Shown here piece after piece: positions 11,448 to 24,794 of a stretch of 64,000 nucleotides of DNA (position 1 is its first letter; each line of letters starts with the position of its first letter). Source of the DNA: Manihot esculenta (Eukaryota; Streptophyta; Magnoliopsida; Malpighiales; Euphorbiaceae); assembly GCF_001659605.2 (NCBI RefSeq), contig NC_035177.2, positions 7,503,827-7,567,826 of the forward strand, read 5' to 3'. The notes under the pieces are model-generated. The model saw nothing but the letters and a program-made list of their open reading frames with translations, ran no database searches and had not been told where the DNA came from. Both the position numbers and the translations under genes were made by a program.

Positions 11448-14400
11448 TCAAAACAGATATGGATACTGCTGGAGCATAGACTCCCGCGTCTCCTAGGTGC
11501 ATTCTTCTAAATTATGGTGGTTCCACAGGACTTTCACCATCGTAATCTCCTTGTTTCTTAGCTGTCTGATCTGTGTGTCCAGAATCCGCACTGGCTGCTC
11601 TACATAAGTGAGATCCCCTAGAATCTCCACATCAGGTTCACTAATAGTCTGACCCGGATCTGACACAAACTGCCGTAGCATAGAAACATGAAATACCGGG
11701 TGAATTCTCTCCATAGAAGCAGGTAAATCTAGCTTATACGACACTTTCCCGATCCTCTGCAAGATCTCAAAGGGCCCAATGTACCGTGGAGCTAACTTAC
11801 CCTTTCTTCCAAACCGAACCACTCCTTTCATTGGAGACACTTTTAGCAATACCATACTACCCTCCTGAAATTCTATATGCTTTCTGCGTACGTCTGCATA
11901 ACTTTTCTGTCTACTTTGAGCTGTTCTAATCCTCTCTCTAATCACAGGCACTGTTCTACTGGTAATCTCTACCAACTCTGGCCCTGCAAGAGCCTTCTCT
12001 CCTACCTCTTCCCAGCAAACAGGTGATCTGCACTTCCTCCCATACAATGCTTCATAAGGAGCCATCCCTATGCTAGCATGATGGCTGTTGTTGTAGGAAA
12101 ACTCCACCAAAGGTAGATGCTGCCTCCAAGAACCACCAAAGTCTAACACACACATTTTGAGCATATCCTCTATGGTCTGGATGGTCCTTTCTGACTGTCC
12201 ATCAGTCTGTGGGTGGAAAGCAGTGCTAAAATCCAATCTTGTGCCCATCGCACTTTGCAAACTCCGCCAAAATCTGGAGGTGAACTGAGGTCCTCTGTCT
12301 GAGACTATAGACACTGGAACTCCATGTAGTCTCACTATTTCGTCCAGATATACCTGTGCCAACTTATCCACAGAATAGTTACTCCTAACTGGAATGAAAT
12401 GAGCAGATTTCGTGAGTCTGTCCACAATCACCCATATAGAGTCTATCCTGTTGGACGCTGCCGGTAAGCCCACTACAAAATCCATAGCTATGTTCTCCCA
12501 TTTCCACTCTGGAATCGGCAGTGGGTTAAGCATTCCAGCCGGCTTCTGATGTTCTAGTTTCACCCTTTGACAAACCTCACAGGCTATCACGAACTGCGCT
12601 ACTACTTTCTTCATGGCTGGCCACCAATATATTCTTTTCAGATCCTGATACATCTTGGTGGCTCCTGGATGAACACTATACCTCGCATTATGAGCTTCCC
12701 TCATAATATGTTCCTTCAGACTGCTACTATCTGGTACACAAAGTTGACTCCCATAGCGAAGGATCCCTTTACTGTCAAATCTAAACTCTACACTGTTGCC
12801 TGACTGAACGGTCCTGGCAATTTTCATCAACTCAGGGTCCTCATGTTGTTTCTGAGCTATCTGCTCCAGAAACACAGGTGTCACTCTCATCTGTGCTATC
12901 AATGCACCCGTACCAGACAACTCTAACTGTAACCCTCCACGATGAGTTTGTAAAACTCCATCACTACTGGTCTCCGCTCTGCTGCTATATGGGATAAACT
13001 GCCTAGTGACTTCCGGCTTAGGGAGTCTGCCACAACATTCGCCTTACCCGGATGATACTGGATCTTACAATCATAATCACTGAGCAATTCTACCCATCTT
13101 CTCTGCCTCAAATTCAGCTCTCTCTGGCTCAAGATGTATTGTAAACTCTTGTAATCAGTGAAGATCTCGCATTTAACCCCGTAGAGGTAATGCCTCCACA
13201 TCTTGAGTGCAAAGATAACTGCTGCCATCTCTAGGTCATGGGTGGGGTAATTCAACTCGTGCTTCTTCAACTGTCTAGAAGCATAAGCAATCACCCTGTC
13301 ATTCTGCATCAAAACACAACCCAATCCCACTCGAGACGCATCACAGAACACTATGAAATCCTCGTTACTAACAGGCAGAGCTAGCACTGGTGCTGATGTC
13401 AATCTCCTCTTGAGCTCCTCAAAGCTCTCTTCGCACTGGTCTGACCAGAAAAACTTCTGGTTCTTCTGAGTCAGTTTGGTCATAGGAGAAGCTATTTTTG
13501 AGAAGTCCTGTACGAAGCTCCTGTAGTAACCTGCCAGTCCCAGAAAGCTTTTAATCTCAGTCACAGTAGTGGGTCTGGGCCAGTTAGCTACAGCCTCTAT
13601 CTTCTTGGGGTCTACCTCAATCCCATCTGCTGAGACTACATGTCCTAAGAAGGAAATGCTCCTCAACCAAAACTCACACTTAGAGAACTTGGCATACAAA
13701 CCATGCTCTCTCAATGTCTGCTGAACTATCCTCAGATGCTGGGCATGCTCCTCTGCATCTCTGGAGTACACTAAGATATCATCGATAAAGACAATCACAA
13801 AGTGATCCAGAAACTCGCTGAAAACTCTGTTCATGAGATCCATGAATGCTGCAGGGGCGTTAGTCAACCCGAATGGCATCACTAAGAACTCATAATGCCC
13901 ATATCTAGTCCTGAAAGCTGTCTTTGGCACATCTGCCTCTCTGACTCTCAACTGATGATACCCGGATCTTAGATCTATTTTAGAGAAACAACCTGCTCCA
14001 GCTAGCTGGTCAAATAGATCATCAATCCTAGGTAGAGGATACCTATTCTTGGTAGTGACCTTGTTCAACTGTCTATAGTCAATACAAAGTCTGAGGGATC
14101 CATCCTTCTTTCTGAGAAAGAGTACTGGAGCACCCCAAGGTGAGGTACTAGGGCGGATGAAACCCTTATCTACCAAATCCTGCAATTGTTCTTTCAATTC
14201 CTTTAACTCTGCTGGTGCCATCCTGTAGGGAGAAATAGAGATAGGTCTGGTATCAGGCAGTAACTCTATTTCGAACTCTATCTCCCTATCAGATGGTAGT
14301 CCTAGTAATTCGTCTGGGAAAACGTCTAGAAATTCTCGAACTACTGGTATCGAAGCTAATTCCCTAACCTGACTGTCTAGCTCCCTCACATGAGCTAGAA

Positions 14401-15884
14401 ACCCCTAACAACCCCTCCTAAGCAAACGACGAGCCTGAAGGGCTGAAATCAAACCTCTGGGTGTACCTCTCCTGTCTCCTCTGAAGACACACTCTGACCC
14501 ATCCTGGTCTCTGAGACTAACTACCTTGTCTCTGCAGTCCAAGGTAGCACTATATGCAGATAGCCAATCCATCCCTAGAATGACATCAAAATTCATCAAA
14601 TTTAGAACCACAAGGTCAGCTGGAAGGCATCTGCCCTCTATAAACACTGGACTAAAACGACAGACTGACACTGCCACTGATGGGTCGCACTTGGGTCCAT
14701 TGACCCAGAGAGGATACTCTAACTCAGAATTGATCAAACCCAATCTCTCTATGGCTCTCGAAGCAATAAAGGAATGAGAAGCACCGGGATCCATCAAAGC
14801 ATACACATCAGAACACCCTATGATGAGATTACCTGACACCACTGTGTTCGACGTGTTAGCCTCCTCTTGAGTCACAGTGAAAATCTGTGTTGGGGCTACC
14901 GGATTTCCACCTCGGGAACCTTCTGCTAAAGTAGAGGCTGCCCCTCTCCCTCTACCTCTGCCACTACTCTGAGACACGGTTGGAGCTGTTGGCCGTACTA
15001 CACTGCCTGAACTCATTTGCTGGGATGGTGCAACAAAAGTTACCTGAGGACATTCCCGAGCAAAGTGCCCTTCCTGTCCACATTTAAAACAAGCTGAAGA
15101 TCCCAACTGACAAGCTCCCCTATGTGGTCTCCCACATCTCCTACATGCTGGACTGCTTGCGCCAGAGCTTGAGCCACTACCCATTCCCAGACCAGACTTG
15201 ACTTTACTCCAGAACTTATTCTTTGTTCCTTTTGCCTTTTCCCATCTCTTACTGCCTGAAGTTCCTGCACTAGGGGCCTTAGAACCCGAAGCCTGTGCCT
15301 TTGACTGTTTCTAAATATTGGCACTTGCTTCCATTTTCCTAGAGGCATCCACTATAGTGTGGAAACTCTCCTTCTCTGCTGGAAGAATCAAGGAAGAATA
15401 CCTGGGATGTAGTCTCATAGTATATCTCCTTGCCTTCTTCTGATCAGTATCATAGGCTTGACCCACATACTGAAGCAAATCCAGGAACTTATCTGTGAAT
15501 TCATCAACACTCATTTCATCTGTCTGTCGCAACTGTTCAAACTCTATTACTTTCATCTCCCTGGAACTGTCAGGAAAAGCCCACCCTGCAAACTCATTGG
15601 CGAACTCTCCCCATGACATACTGTCCATCCTGGACTCCACATAATTTTTGAACCATTCTTTGGCTTTCTTGCACTTCAATGTGAACCCCGCCATTTCGAT
15701 GGCTCTACTATCATCAGCTCCCAATTCACTAGTTATCATCCTAACTGATCTGAGGTATTGAAATGGATCATCTCCTGTGTTGTACTTAGGAGCATCCAGT
15801 TTCAAGTACTCTGTCATTTTCACCTTACTTCCCCCATATGAGCTAGGTTGCTGTTGAAACACAGCAGGGGCTACTGGTTCAGTT
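11448..15884 (-). pseudogene. gag-pol: Tekay chromovirus gag-pol, disrupted
   Basis: This minus-strand frame runs from the capsid part of Gag through zinc knuckles, DPGAS protease, RT, RNase H and D,D35E integrase to the chromodomain and the final YPYLF (stop at 11448-11450). Breaks are: TAG for CAG at 15311-15313 (after capsid), TAG for CAG at 14405-14407 (between protease and RT), a one-base deletion near 12920-12935 (RNase H/integrase linker), and TAG for TGG at 11493-11495 in the chromodomain. The N-terminal Gag is replaced by an inserted LTR at 15885. The knuckle region about 14875-15238 looks identical to 63657-64000, which suggests recent sequence exchange. Confidence 0.88.
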
Positions 15885-18133
15885 TGTAATACCCGGCTAG
15901 AGTCCGGCACCGGAATTCCTGTTGTCTGGTGGAATCCGGGGTGTTGGGATTCTATAGAAGGGTAGGAATTGTGTTTTCTACGGGTTATGAGATGTTGTAA
16001 GGTTAAGGGAAGTGATAGGTTTGAGTTGAAATGAACCAAGGCAGAGGAGCCAAGTTCGGCCGCCGAAAGTAAGTTCGGCCGCCGAAAGTGTTTGGCTTCC
16101 GAAGGGAAGTTCGGCCTCCGAATGTTGCTTGGTCTTGCCTGTGATTGGGCAGCCGACGATGAGTTGGCCAGCCAAGCTGAGTCATGGCTTTTGACAGATG
16201 TTGGCTTCAGATTCTTGCCATGAATGAGCCACGTCTTCTATGACTCATCTGCAAGTGTTTTGAGCAGCTCATGCAGGAGTTTGCTCATTTACCAAGTTGT
16301 GAAGGTTTGAAGCAAAAAGTGAGCTTTGGAGAGTTAGTGAGGGTGAAGAGAGTTGATCCGTTTTCCTTTGTTGAGATCACTCACCAGGAGGTAAGTGATG
16401 TGTTGACTATGGTTTTATATGTTTTCTGAAGGTTTTATGGGAGTTGTGAAGAGAGAGATGCATGTTTAGGTTGTCAATGGAAGGTGTACGGATATATGCA
16501 TGACTATATGATTATGTGTTATGTTTGTTTTGTTGTTTGGGGTTGTTAGCTAGTTTTGGACCCCTGTGATCATATACATGAGTATATGTATGTTGAGTAG
16601 CTGAGATATGCATGTTTTGAGAGCTTGAGGGGAAGGAGAAGATGGTTTGCCGTTGAAGCTGAGTTCTGGATGAACTCAGGTTCGGCAGCCGAAGGTTCAT
16701 TCGGCCGCCGAACCTCTTGCATGGTGGCTTTGGCTGCCACAGCTTGCCCCGTGAGTTTTGCATGTTCGGCTCTGTTTGGGGACTTCGGCCGCCGAAGGTG
16801 CCGCCGAAGGTTAGAGACTTTCGTCTCTGGAGTATGTTTTGGCCCCCGAAACTTGCCCCCGAAAGGGTTCGGCCGCCGAAGCGTGAGATTCGGCCGCCGA
16901 AGGTGCTTGAGTTTCGTCTCTGGAGAGGACATTCGGTTGCCGAACCTGCCGCCGAAAGTGTTCTGTCCAGCTTTTCTTTTGCATGTTTTGCATGGCTAGT
17001 TAAGTGAGTTTCAGGGGATTCTTGGGGAATGTAATAGAGGTATTGATAAGTTAGTCTGGTCCCTCATTTGAATCTTTATGTATTACAGACCAGAGGAACC
17101 AGAGAGAGCAGCAGTGAGTACTGTTCCAGAGGTAAACCTGCAGAGTCAGTCAGTCCAGATAGCCAGAGGTGAGTGGAACTAAACTTATGACTTTTAATTG
17201 AACTACAAACTGCTTTTAGCATATCTCATGCATCATGTTTATGCCATAGGTTGATTGCATTAGTGTTCACGACTATGTTGCATTGCATTGTTATTTGGTG
17301 ATGTGAGTGAATGCTGAATGATCCAATAGTCTCAGACAGGAAGTCCAGGAGCCTTTGACTACGCCCTGGCACGTATAGCAAAGACCAGGAGCCTTTGACT
17401 ACGCCCTGGCAGGTATATAGCAAAGTCCAGGAGCCTTTGACTACGCCCTGGCAATGGTAAGTTCACAGGTGTTATATACACATATACATATATGACAGGA
17501 AGACCAGGTGCTCGCTTCTACGCCCTGGCACAGAGTTACTGGGACTATGTGGTGACAGGTTTACTCTTGATGTGACTTGTCTGTGTTATGGCGCATTCCA
17601 TGAGATCATATTTGACTGAGATGTTTTACTGTTCTACTCACTGGGCTATAGAGCTCATCCCACTCCCTTAACCCTAGTTTTGCAGGTTCAGTGTACAGTG
17701 GACAGGGACAGTCCAGCAGAGTACAAGAAAAGGAAAGAGATCTGTAATAGCTTAGAGTGGACATGTAATAGTAAAAAGATGTAATAGTTGTTGCTTGCCC
17801 TAGACCTAGTGATGTATGTTTTGTACATGATCTGTATATGTCTATATGTTTTCCTGTATGTGAAAACCAGGCTTAACAGGTATGAATTAACCCATCTAGA
17901 GCAAGCTCTAGTCAGGGATACAGAGTACAGAGTACATGAGTACAGAGTACAGAGATAGTGCATGCACAGGTTAAGCCTTGGTTCAGTAAAGAGTTTTATT
18001 TTCACTGAAAATGTATGATCATGTATGAGGTTTACAGGTACACAGAGAGTATAGCAGGCTTGCTACGGGTTCTGGCGGCCTTAAGCCGACCTGAATCCTA
18101 GCGCCGGTGACGGTCCTTTTTGGGGTCGTTACA
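15885..18133 (+). repeat. Tekay 5' LTR
   Basis: About 2249 bases from TGTAATACCC to GTTACA. Palindromes of the TTCGGCCGCCGAA type occur at about 16053-16130 and 16679-16960. CCAGG...CCTGG units with loop GAGCCTTTGACTACG occur at 17343-17530. It is most like the LTR at 57914-60150. No convincing TATA box is seen at the position used by the LTRs at 9130 and 42685. Confidence 0.88.
17343..17530 (+). repeat. CCAGG...CCTGG tandem hairpin units in LTR
   Basis: Four units. Three share the loop AGCCTTTGACTACGC and one has a different loop, TGCTCGCTTCTACGC. The CCAGG/CCTGG arms are kept while the loop differs from that of the other LTR subfamily. Confidence 0.7.
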
Positions 18134-18135
18134 GA

Positions 18136-18148
18136 TTGGTATCAGAGC
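18136..18148 (+). promoter_or_regulatory. Primer binding site
   Basis: TTGGTATCAGAGC two bases after the LTR end: complementary to the 3' end of initiator methionine tRNA, the usual primer in Tekay/Del chromoviruses. The leader to the Gag ATG (18354) is about 205 bases and ends in TTTCCAG before the start region. Confidence 0.85.
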
Positions 18149-18353
18149 CCTAGGTTCACATGATCGGACCTATAGAGACAGTGTTGGGCTCAGACAGGTT
18201 AGCAGTGGTCAAGCACAATAGGAAATCATGTCCACTAGAATAGGGTGTTGCGTCCTATCTGTGATATGCCATGAGTTATGCATGTGCCTTCTTGTTATGT
18301 GTTATTTATGTGCTAAAGTGTTATGTTATCTGTTGTGTTTCCAGAGAGTAAAG

Positions 18354-21300
18354 ATGAGAGGAACTCGTCGATCAGCTCGATTGACTGGAGTCCCACCAGA
18401 GAATGAGAGACCAGCTGCTCGTCCTCCTGCATTGCCAAGGGCAAGGTCTCAGAGATCTAGCAGGGAAGGTACGTCAATAGACCCTAGAAGGTCTGTCGAC
18501 GAGAGTAGAAGAGGAACAGTGAGGGGAGAAAGATCAGAGGAAAGGAGGGAAGCGATGGAGATTGATCAGTCTGGAGATGACAGCATGGGTATAGGCAGTT
18601 TTGAGGAAGGTATGGGAGAGTCGCAGGGAGGTGCTCAGGCCTCAGGTTTTGGTTATCCATCCTTGTTTCCGGAGCCAGAGTATCCGATGGAGGGGATGTC
18701 GGAGTACTCTCGATTTGACCCATATCCTACATACATGCCATATATGCCATATCCTCACTATTACCCATCATATCCACCATATCCTATGTATCCATCTTCC
18801 CCTACCCATCCAAGTGCAGTACACCTAGAACCAAATGACCCAGTACTACCACCAGAACCAGTAGCCCCTGTTGTTGACAGACATGAACCTAGCTCATCTG
18901 GAGGTAAAGTCCAAATGACGGAGTACTTGAAATTGGATGCTCCTAAATACAACACGGGAGATGATCCATTTGATTACCTCAGAGCAGTTAGGATGATCAC
19001 CAGCGAATTGGGAGCAGATGATAGGAGAGCCATTGAGATGGTAGGTTTCACAATAAAATGTAGGAAAGCCAGAGAATGGTTTAAGAATTATGTGGAACCT
19101 AGAATGGACAGCATGTCATGGGGAGAGTTCGCCAATGAGTTTGCAGGGTGGGCTTTTCCTGACAGTTCCCGAGAGATGAAGATAATTGAGTTTGAACAGC
19201 TGAGACAAACAGATGAGATGACTGTTGATGAGTTCACAGATAAGTTCTTAGATCTGCTTCAGTACGTGGGTCAGGCCTATGATACTGATCAGAAGAAAGC
19301 AAGGAGATATACCATGAGACTTCATCCCAGGTATTCTTCTTTGATCCTTCCAGCAGAAAAGGAGAGTTTTCACTCTATTATAGATGCAGCTAGGAAGATG
19401 GAAGCTAGTGCTAAGAGTCAGAAACAGTCAAAGGCACAGGCTTCGGGTTCTAAGGCCCCCAGTTCAGGTTCGACAGGCAGTAAGAGATGGGATAGAGCGA
19501 GAGGAACAAGGAAAGGGTTCTGGAGTAAAGTCAAGTCAGGTCTGGGAATAGGTAGTGGCTCAAGCTCTGGCACAGCTCCAGTCTGCAGACGATGCGGAAA
19601 ACCACATGGAGGAGTTTGTCGGTTGGGATCTTCAGCTTGTTTTCGCTGTGGACAGGAAGGGCATATTGCTCGGGATTGTCCGCAGATGACTTTTGCACCA
19701 TCCCAGCAGATGAGTTCTGGCAGTGTGGTACAGCCAGTTGTACGGCCAGCAGCTCCAGTCATGCCTCAGACGAGTGGCAGAGGTAGAGGGAGAGGGGTAG
19801 CCTCTACTTCAGCAGCAGGTTCCCGAGGTGGAAATCCGGTAGCCCCAGCACGGATTTTCACAGTGACACAGGAGGAGGCTAACACGTCGAACACAGTGGT
19901 GTCAGGTAATCTCATCATTGGGTGTTCAGATGTGTATGCTTTGATGGACCCCGGTGCTTCTCATTCCTTTATTGCTTCGAGAGCCATAGAGTGATTGGGT
20001 TTGATCAGTTCTGAGTTAGAGTATCCTCTCTGGGTCAGTGGACCTAGATGTGACCCATCAGTGGCAGTGTCAGTCTGTCGTTTCAGTCCAGTATTCATAG
20101 AGGGTAGATGCCTTCCAGCTGACCTTGTGGTTCTAGACTTGACAGATTTTGATGTCATTCTAGGGATGGATTGGCTATCTGCATATGGTGCTACGTTGGA
20201 CTGTCGAGAGAAGTTAGTGAGTCTCAGAGACCAGGATGGGTCAGAGTGTGTCTTCAGAGGAGACAGGAGAGGTACACCCAAAGGTATGATTTCAGCCCTT
20301 CAGGCTCGTCGTTTGCTAAGGAGGGGTTGTCAGGGGTTTCTAGCTCATGTGAGAGAGCTAGACAGTCAGGTGAGGGAACCAGCCACAGTACCAGTAGTTC
20401 GAGAGTTTCTCGATGTGTTCCCAGACGATTTGCCAGGACTACCACCTGATAGGGAGATAGGGTTTGAAATTGAATTACTGCCAGGTACCAGACCTATCTC
20501 TATTCCTCCCTACAGGATGGCGCCAGCTGAGTTATCAGAGTTGAAAGAACAGTTGCAGGACTTGGCAGATAAGGGTTTCATCCGCCCTAGTACCTCACCT
20601 TGGGGTGCTCCAGTGCTCTTTGTCAGAAAGAAGGATGGATCCCTTAGACTTTGTATCGACTACAGACAGTTGAACAAGGTCACTATCAAGAATAGATATC
20701 CTCTACCTAGGATTGATGATCTATTTGACCAGCTAGCTGGAGCAGGTTGTTTCTCGAAAATAGATCTGAGATCTGGGTATCATCAGTTGAGAGTCAGCGA
20801 GGCAGATGTGCCTAAGACAGCTTTTCGGACCAGATATGGGCATTATGAGTTCTTAGTGATGCCGTTCGGGTTGACTAACGCCCCTGCAGCATTTATGGAT
20901 CTCATGAACAGGGTATTCAGTGAGTTTCTGGATCACTTTGTCATTGTGTTTATCGATGATATCTTAGTGTATTCCAGAGATGCAGAGGAGCATGCCCAGC
21001 ATCTGAGGATCGTGTTGCAGACACTGAGAGAGCATGGTTTATATGCCAAGTTCTCAAAGTGTGAGTTTTGGTTACGGAGCATTGCCTTCTTGGGACATGT
21101 GGTATCAGCAGAGGGTATTGAGGTAGACCCCAAGAAGATAGAGGCTGTAGCTAACTGGCCCAGACCCACGACAGTGACTGAGATTAAAAGCTTTCTGGGA
21201 TTGGCAGGTTACTACAGGAGGTTCGTTCAGAACTTCTCAAAGATAGCAGCTCCTATGACCAAATTGACTCAGAAGAACCAGAAGTTTATCTGGTCAGACC

Positions 21301-22681
21301 AGTGTGAAGAGAGCTTTGAAGAGCTCAAGAGGAGATTGACAACAGCACCAGTGTTAGCTCTGCCTGTCAGTAATGAAGAGTTCACAGTGTTCTGTGATGC
21401 ATCTCGAGTGGGATTGGGTTGTGTATTGATGCAGAGGGATAGAGTAATCGCTTATGCTTCGAGACAGTTGAAGAAGCACGAGTTGAATTACCCTACCCAT
21501 GACCTCGAGATGGCAGCAGTTATCTTTGCACTTAAGATGTGGCGGCATTACCTCTACGGAGTTAAATGCGAGATCTTCACTGATCACAAGAGTTTACAGT
21601 ACATCTTAAGTCAGAGAGAGCTAAATTTGCGGCAAAGAAGGTGGGTCGAATTGCTCAGTGATTATGATTGTAAGATTCAGTATCATCCGGGTAAGGCGAA
21701 TGTTGTCGCAGACGCCCTAAGCCGGAAGTCACTAGGCAGTTTGTCCCATATAGCAGCGGAGCGGAGACCAGTTGTGATGGAGCTTTATAAGCTCTTTGAC
21801 GAGGGATTACAGTTAGAGTTGTCTGGTACAGGTGCGTTGATAGCACAGATGAGGGTGACACCTGTGTTTCTGGAGCAGATAGCTCAGAGACAGCATGAGG
21901 ACCCTGAGTTGATGAAAATTGCCAGGACTGTTCAGTCAGGCAATAGTGTAGAGTTCAGATTTGACAGCAAAGGGATCCTTCGCTATGGGAGTCGACTTTG
22001 TGTACCAGATAGGGGCAGTGTGAAGGAAGACATTATGAGGGAAGCTCATAATGCGAAGTATAGTGTTCACCCAGGAGCTACCAAGATGTATCAGGATCTG
22101 AAAAGGGTTTATTGGTGGCCAGCCATGAAGAAGGAAGTGGCGCAGTTCGTGACAGCCTGTGAGGTTTGTCAGAGGGTGAAATTAGAGCATCAGAAACCAG
22201 CCGGAATGCTTAACCCATTACCGATTCCAGAGTGGAAATGGGAGAACATAGCCATGGATTTTGTAGTGGGTTTACCAGTAGCGTCCAACAGGATAGACTC
22301 GATGTGGGTGATTGTGGACAGACTCACAAAATCTGCTCATTTTCTTCCAGTACGGAGTAACTATTCTGTGGATAAGTTAGCACAGGTCTATCTGGATGAG
22401 ATAGTGAGATTACATGGAGTTCCAGTATCTATAGTTTCAGACAGAGGACCTCAGTTTACTTCCCGCTTTTGGCGGAGTCTGCAAAGTGCAATGGGCACAA
22501 GATTGGATTTTAGTACTGCTTTCCACCCACAGACTGATGGACAGTCAGAAAGGACCATCCAGACCATAGAGGATATGCTTCGCCTTTGTGTGTTAGACTT
22601 TGGCGGTTCTTGGAGGCAGCATCTACCTTTGGTGGAATTTGCCTACAATAACAGTCATCATGCTAGCATTGGGATGGCTCC
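18354..22681 (+). pseudogene. gag-pol: Tekay chromovirus gag-pol, one stop, truncated in integrase
   Basis: The ATG at 18354 (MRGTRRSAR) is preferred over the upstream in-frame ATG at 18228 because all copies align from it. Order: Pro/Tyr-rich Gag, capsid-like domain, two CCHC knuckles (19590-19680), protease (YALMDPGAS, near 19940), RT with IDDILVYS (near 20960), RNase H, HHCC zinc finger and the first two acidic residues of the integrase core. The only break before the truncation is TGA for CGA at 19992-19994, right after the protease active site. The frame ends at GMAP within integrase, where another LTR was inserted at 22682. Codons are otherwise nearly identical to 52757-57693, so the copy is young. 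Confidence 0.9.
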
Positions 22682-24794
22682 TGTAATACCCGGCTAAATC
22701 CGACATCGGAATTCTTACCATCCGGTGGAATTCAGGGATGTCAGAGGTTCTAGAAGGGTAAGAGTGAAGGTTTTCTAAAAGGTTTTTAAGTGTTTTTAAG
22801 GTTTGTGTTAGAAAAGAGTTAAGGGTTGAAGAGAAAAGGTTTTGGAGACAAAGGCTAGGTTCGGCCCCCGAATGTAAGTTCGGCCGCCGAAAGTGTCCAA
22901 TGTTCGGCTTCCGAAGTTCATGTTCGGCCCCCGAACGTTGCATGGTTTCGCATGCAGGTTTGGCTGCCGAAGCTGAGCTGGTTAGCCAGCTATTGTGCAC
23001 TCCTCAGTCGGTGAAATGGCCAGCTCTTGCTTCCCATGCACAGACAGAGGGTTATGCCACGTCTCCCTTGACTCATCTGCAGGCTTTAAGTAGCTCATGC
23101 AGAAGGTTTGGTCATTTGCAAAGGTTTTGAACGTTTTGGAGAAAAAAGAGAGAAAAGTGAGGTTTGGTAATAGTTGAAGAGGAGTTGCTGAGTTGGCTGT
23201 TCCTCTTCTGTTTTCAAGAGGTAAGGGAAGTCTTTACGTTTGTTTTCATGAGTTTATAACAGCTTTTAAAGAGGTTAAGGGTAGAGTTATGTATGGTTGA
23301 GTTTTGATGTATTTAATGGTTTATGCATGATTATGTGTTATGTGTGTTGTTTGTTGGGGTTAATAGGTAGTTTTGGACCCCTTGGAGCATATACCAGAGG
23401 ATATGCAAGTGGAAGGAGGAGGTATGCATGATGGTGTGGTGTTGGTGCTTGGCAGGAGATGGTTGTGCACGAAGCTGAGTTCTGGATGAACTCAGGTTCG
23501 GCCGCCGAAGGGAGGATTCGGCCGCCGAACCCCTTGTGAAGGTAGTTTCGGCTGCCTAAGGTTGCCTCCGAAAGAATGGACTTTCGGATCTGTCCTGCAC
23601 ATTCGGCCGCCGAAGGTGCCGCCGAAGGTGTCCTGCCTAGCTTTTCCTTTGCATGTTTTCAGTGATTGATTTATGAGCTTTTAGAGGGGTTTTGGGAAAA
23701 TGTTTAAGAGTTAATAAGAGTATGTTTGACACCTCAATCGAGTCCTTTTGATTCAGGATCGGACCCGACAGTTCAGGGAGGTCGTCAGGTTTAGCAGTTG
23801 CAGAGTCAGTCAGGTTTCTGCTTGGAGCAGAGGTGAGTAGAACTAAACTTAATCTTTTATGAAAGACACATAATGCTTTAGCATAGTTCATGCATCATGA
23901 ATGCTATGATATGTATTAGGGTGATTGCATTAGACTCACGAATATGAAGCATTGCATATTATTGTTGATTATGTGATCAGAGGTTAGGTGGACCCAGGCG
24001 ACTCCAATAGCCTAAGCTTCGGCTCCTGTCATTGTGTCAAGTCAATTGGGCAAGTACATGGTGGTATGCCCTGTGTAGCTCCTTTGGGAGGCCAGTATTG
24101 ACAGAGGGTACTTTTGGGGTCATGTCTACCTTAGTGGAGATTGGACCAAGGCGACTTCAATAGCCCGTCGAGGGAGTTTTGGAGTCATGTCTAATCCAAG
24201 ATATATTGAGATGTTTGTTCGGTGATGCATTTTCATATACAGTGCGTATGAATGAACTGTTTTCAGTGTTTCTACTCACTGGGCTTTAGAAGCTCATCCC
24301 TTTCCCTTAATCCCAGTTTTGCAGGGTCAGAGTAGCTGAGAAGGGCAGAAGCATCAGAGTTTTGCTAGAGGATTGCATGTGTAATAGCATAGTGTGGACA
24401 TGATGTAATTAAAGAGATTTATGTGAAAGTGATATAATAGTTAGTCAGTTAATGTATAAATGAGGTAGAATGTGCTTTTGCCTATTGTCTAGTGTATGCT
24501 AATCCCTAGTGTATGCATGTATCCTGTTTTACAGTTTCTTGATGAGAAATGAGTCAGACCAGGCTTAATGTATGTTGTGTTTCGAAAACCCAGTGAAGTA
24601 TAACTGTGAGGGAAGACAGGGATTAATTCCTTTGACCCAAGACCAGTGCATAGGAAAGACCAGGTTTGATTCCTGTGATCCATAGAGAGGCCATTAGAGA
24701 AGACCAGGTTTGATTCCTGTGACTCTATGGTAGCCAAGTTAACTTATGATATGCTGACCCTTACAGAGTGGGTTCTATGACACAGCGCATAGGG
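22682..24794 (+). repeat. Tekay-type LTR, 3' end missing
   Basis: Begins TGTAATACCCGGCTAAATCC inside the integrase of the element at 18354 (left flank GCTCC). Its first 2.1 kb parallel the LTRs at 1 and 24795. It stops at CGCATAGGG, where a complete LTR begins. The missing last 300 bases are not found on the other side of the inserted elements. Confidence 0.8.

Larger units (their letters stand above)
9130..15884 (-). mobile_element. Tekay element inserted in the previous element's LTR
   Basis: This minus-strand element has its 3' LTR at 9130-11374, its polypurine tract at 11375, and pol to gag from 11448 to 15884. There gag is broken by a plus-strand Tekay LTR. The presumed target duplicate on the left is GTTTA (9125-9129). 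The 5' LTR is absent from the window. Confidence 0.8.
15885..22681 (+). mobile_element. Tekay element inserted in gag of another Tekay
   Basis: A 5' LTR, primer site and gag-pol on the plus strand, interrupted in the integrase by the LTR that begins at 22682. The presumed 5-base duplicate on the left is CAGTT (15880-15884). The right half is not in the window. Confidence 0.82.

Noticed and set aside
16570..17007. Overlapping ORFs of 60-124 codons on both strands rich in RRPNL, SAAE or FGRR
   Set aside because: These are translations of the TTCGGCCGCCGAA palindromes, which lack stops in many frames; the same artefact recurs in every Tekay LTR.
17343..17530. Direct repeats with spacers resembling a small CRISPR array
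   Set aside because: The repeats are parts of an LTR in a plant genome, units are palindromic with constant loops, and no cas genes exist.
18136..18148. tRNA gene fragment
   Set aside because: The 13 bases are the primer binding site complementary to a tRNA end; there is no cloverleaf.
21354..21861. Antisense ORFs opposite pol (repeated at similar places in every copy)
   Set aside because: They are shadows of the conserved pol reading frame and carry no recognisable domain.
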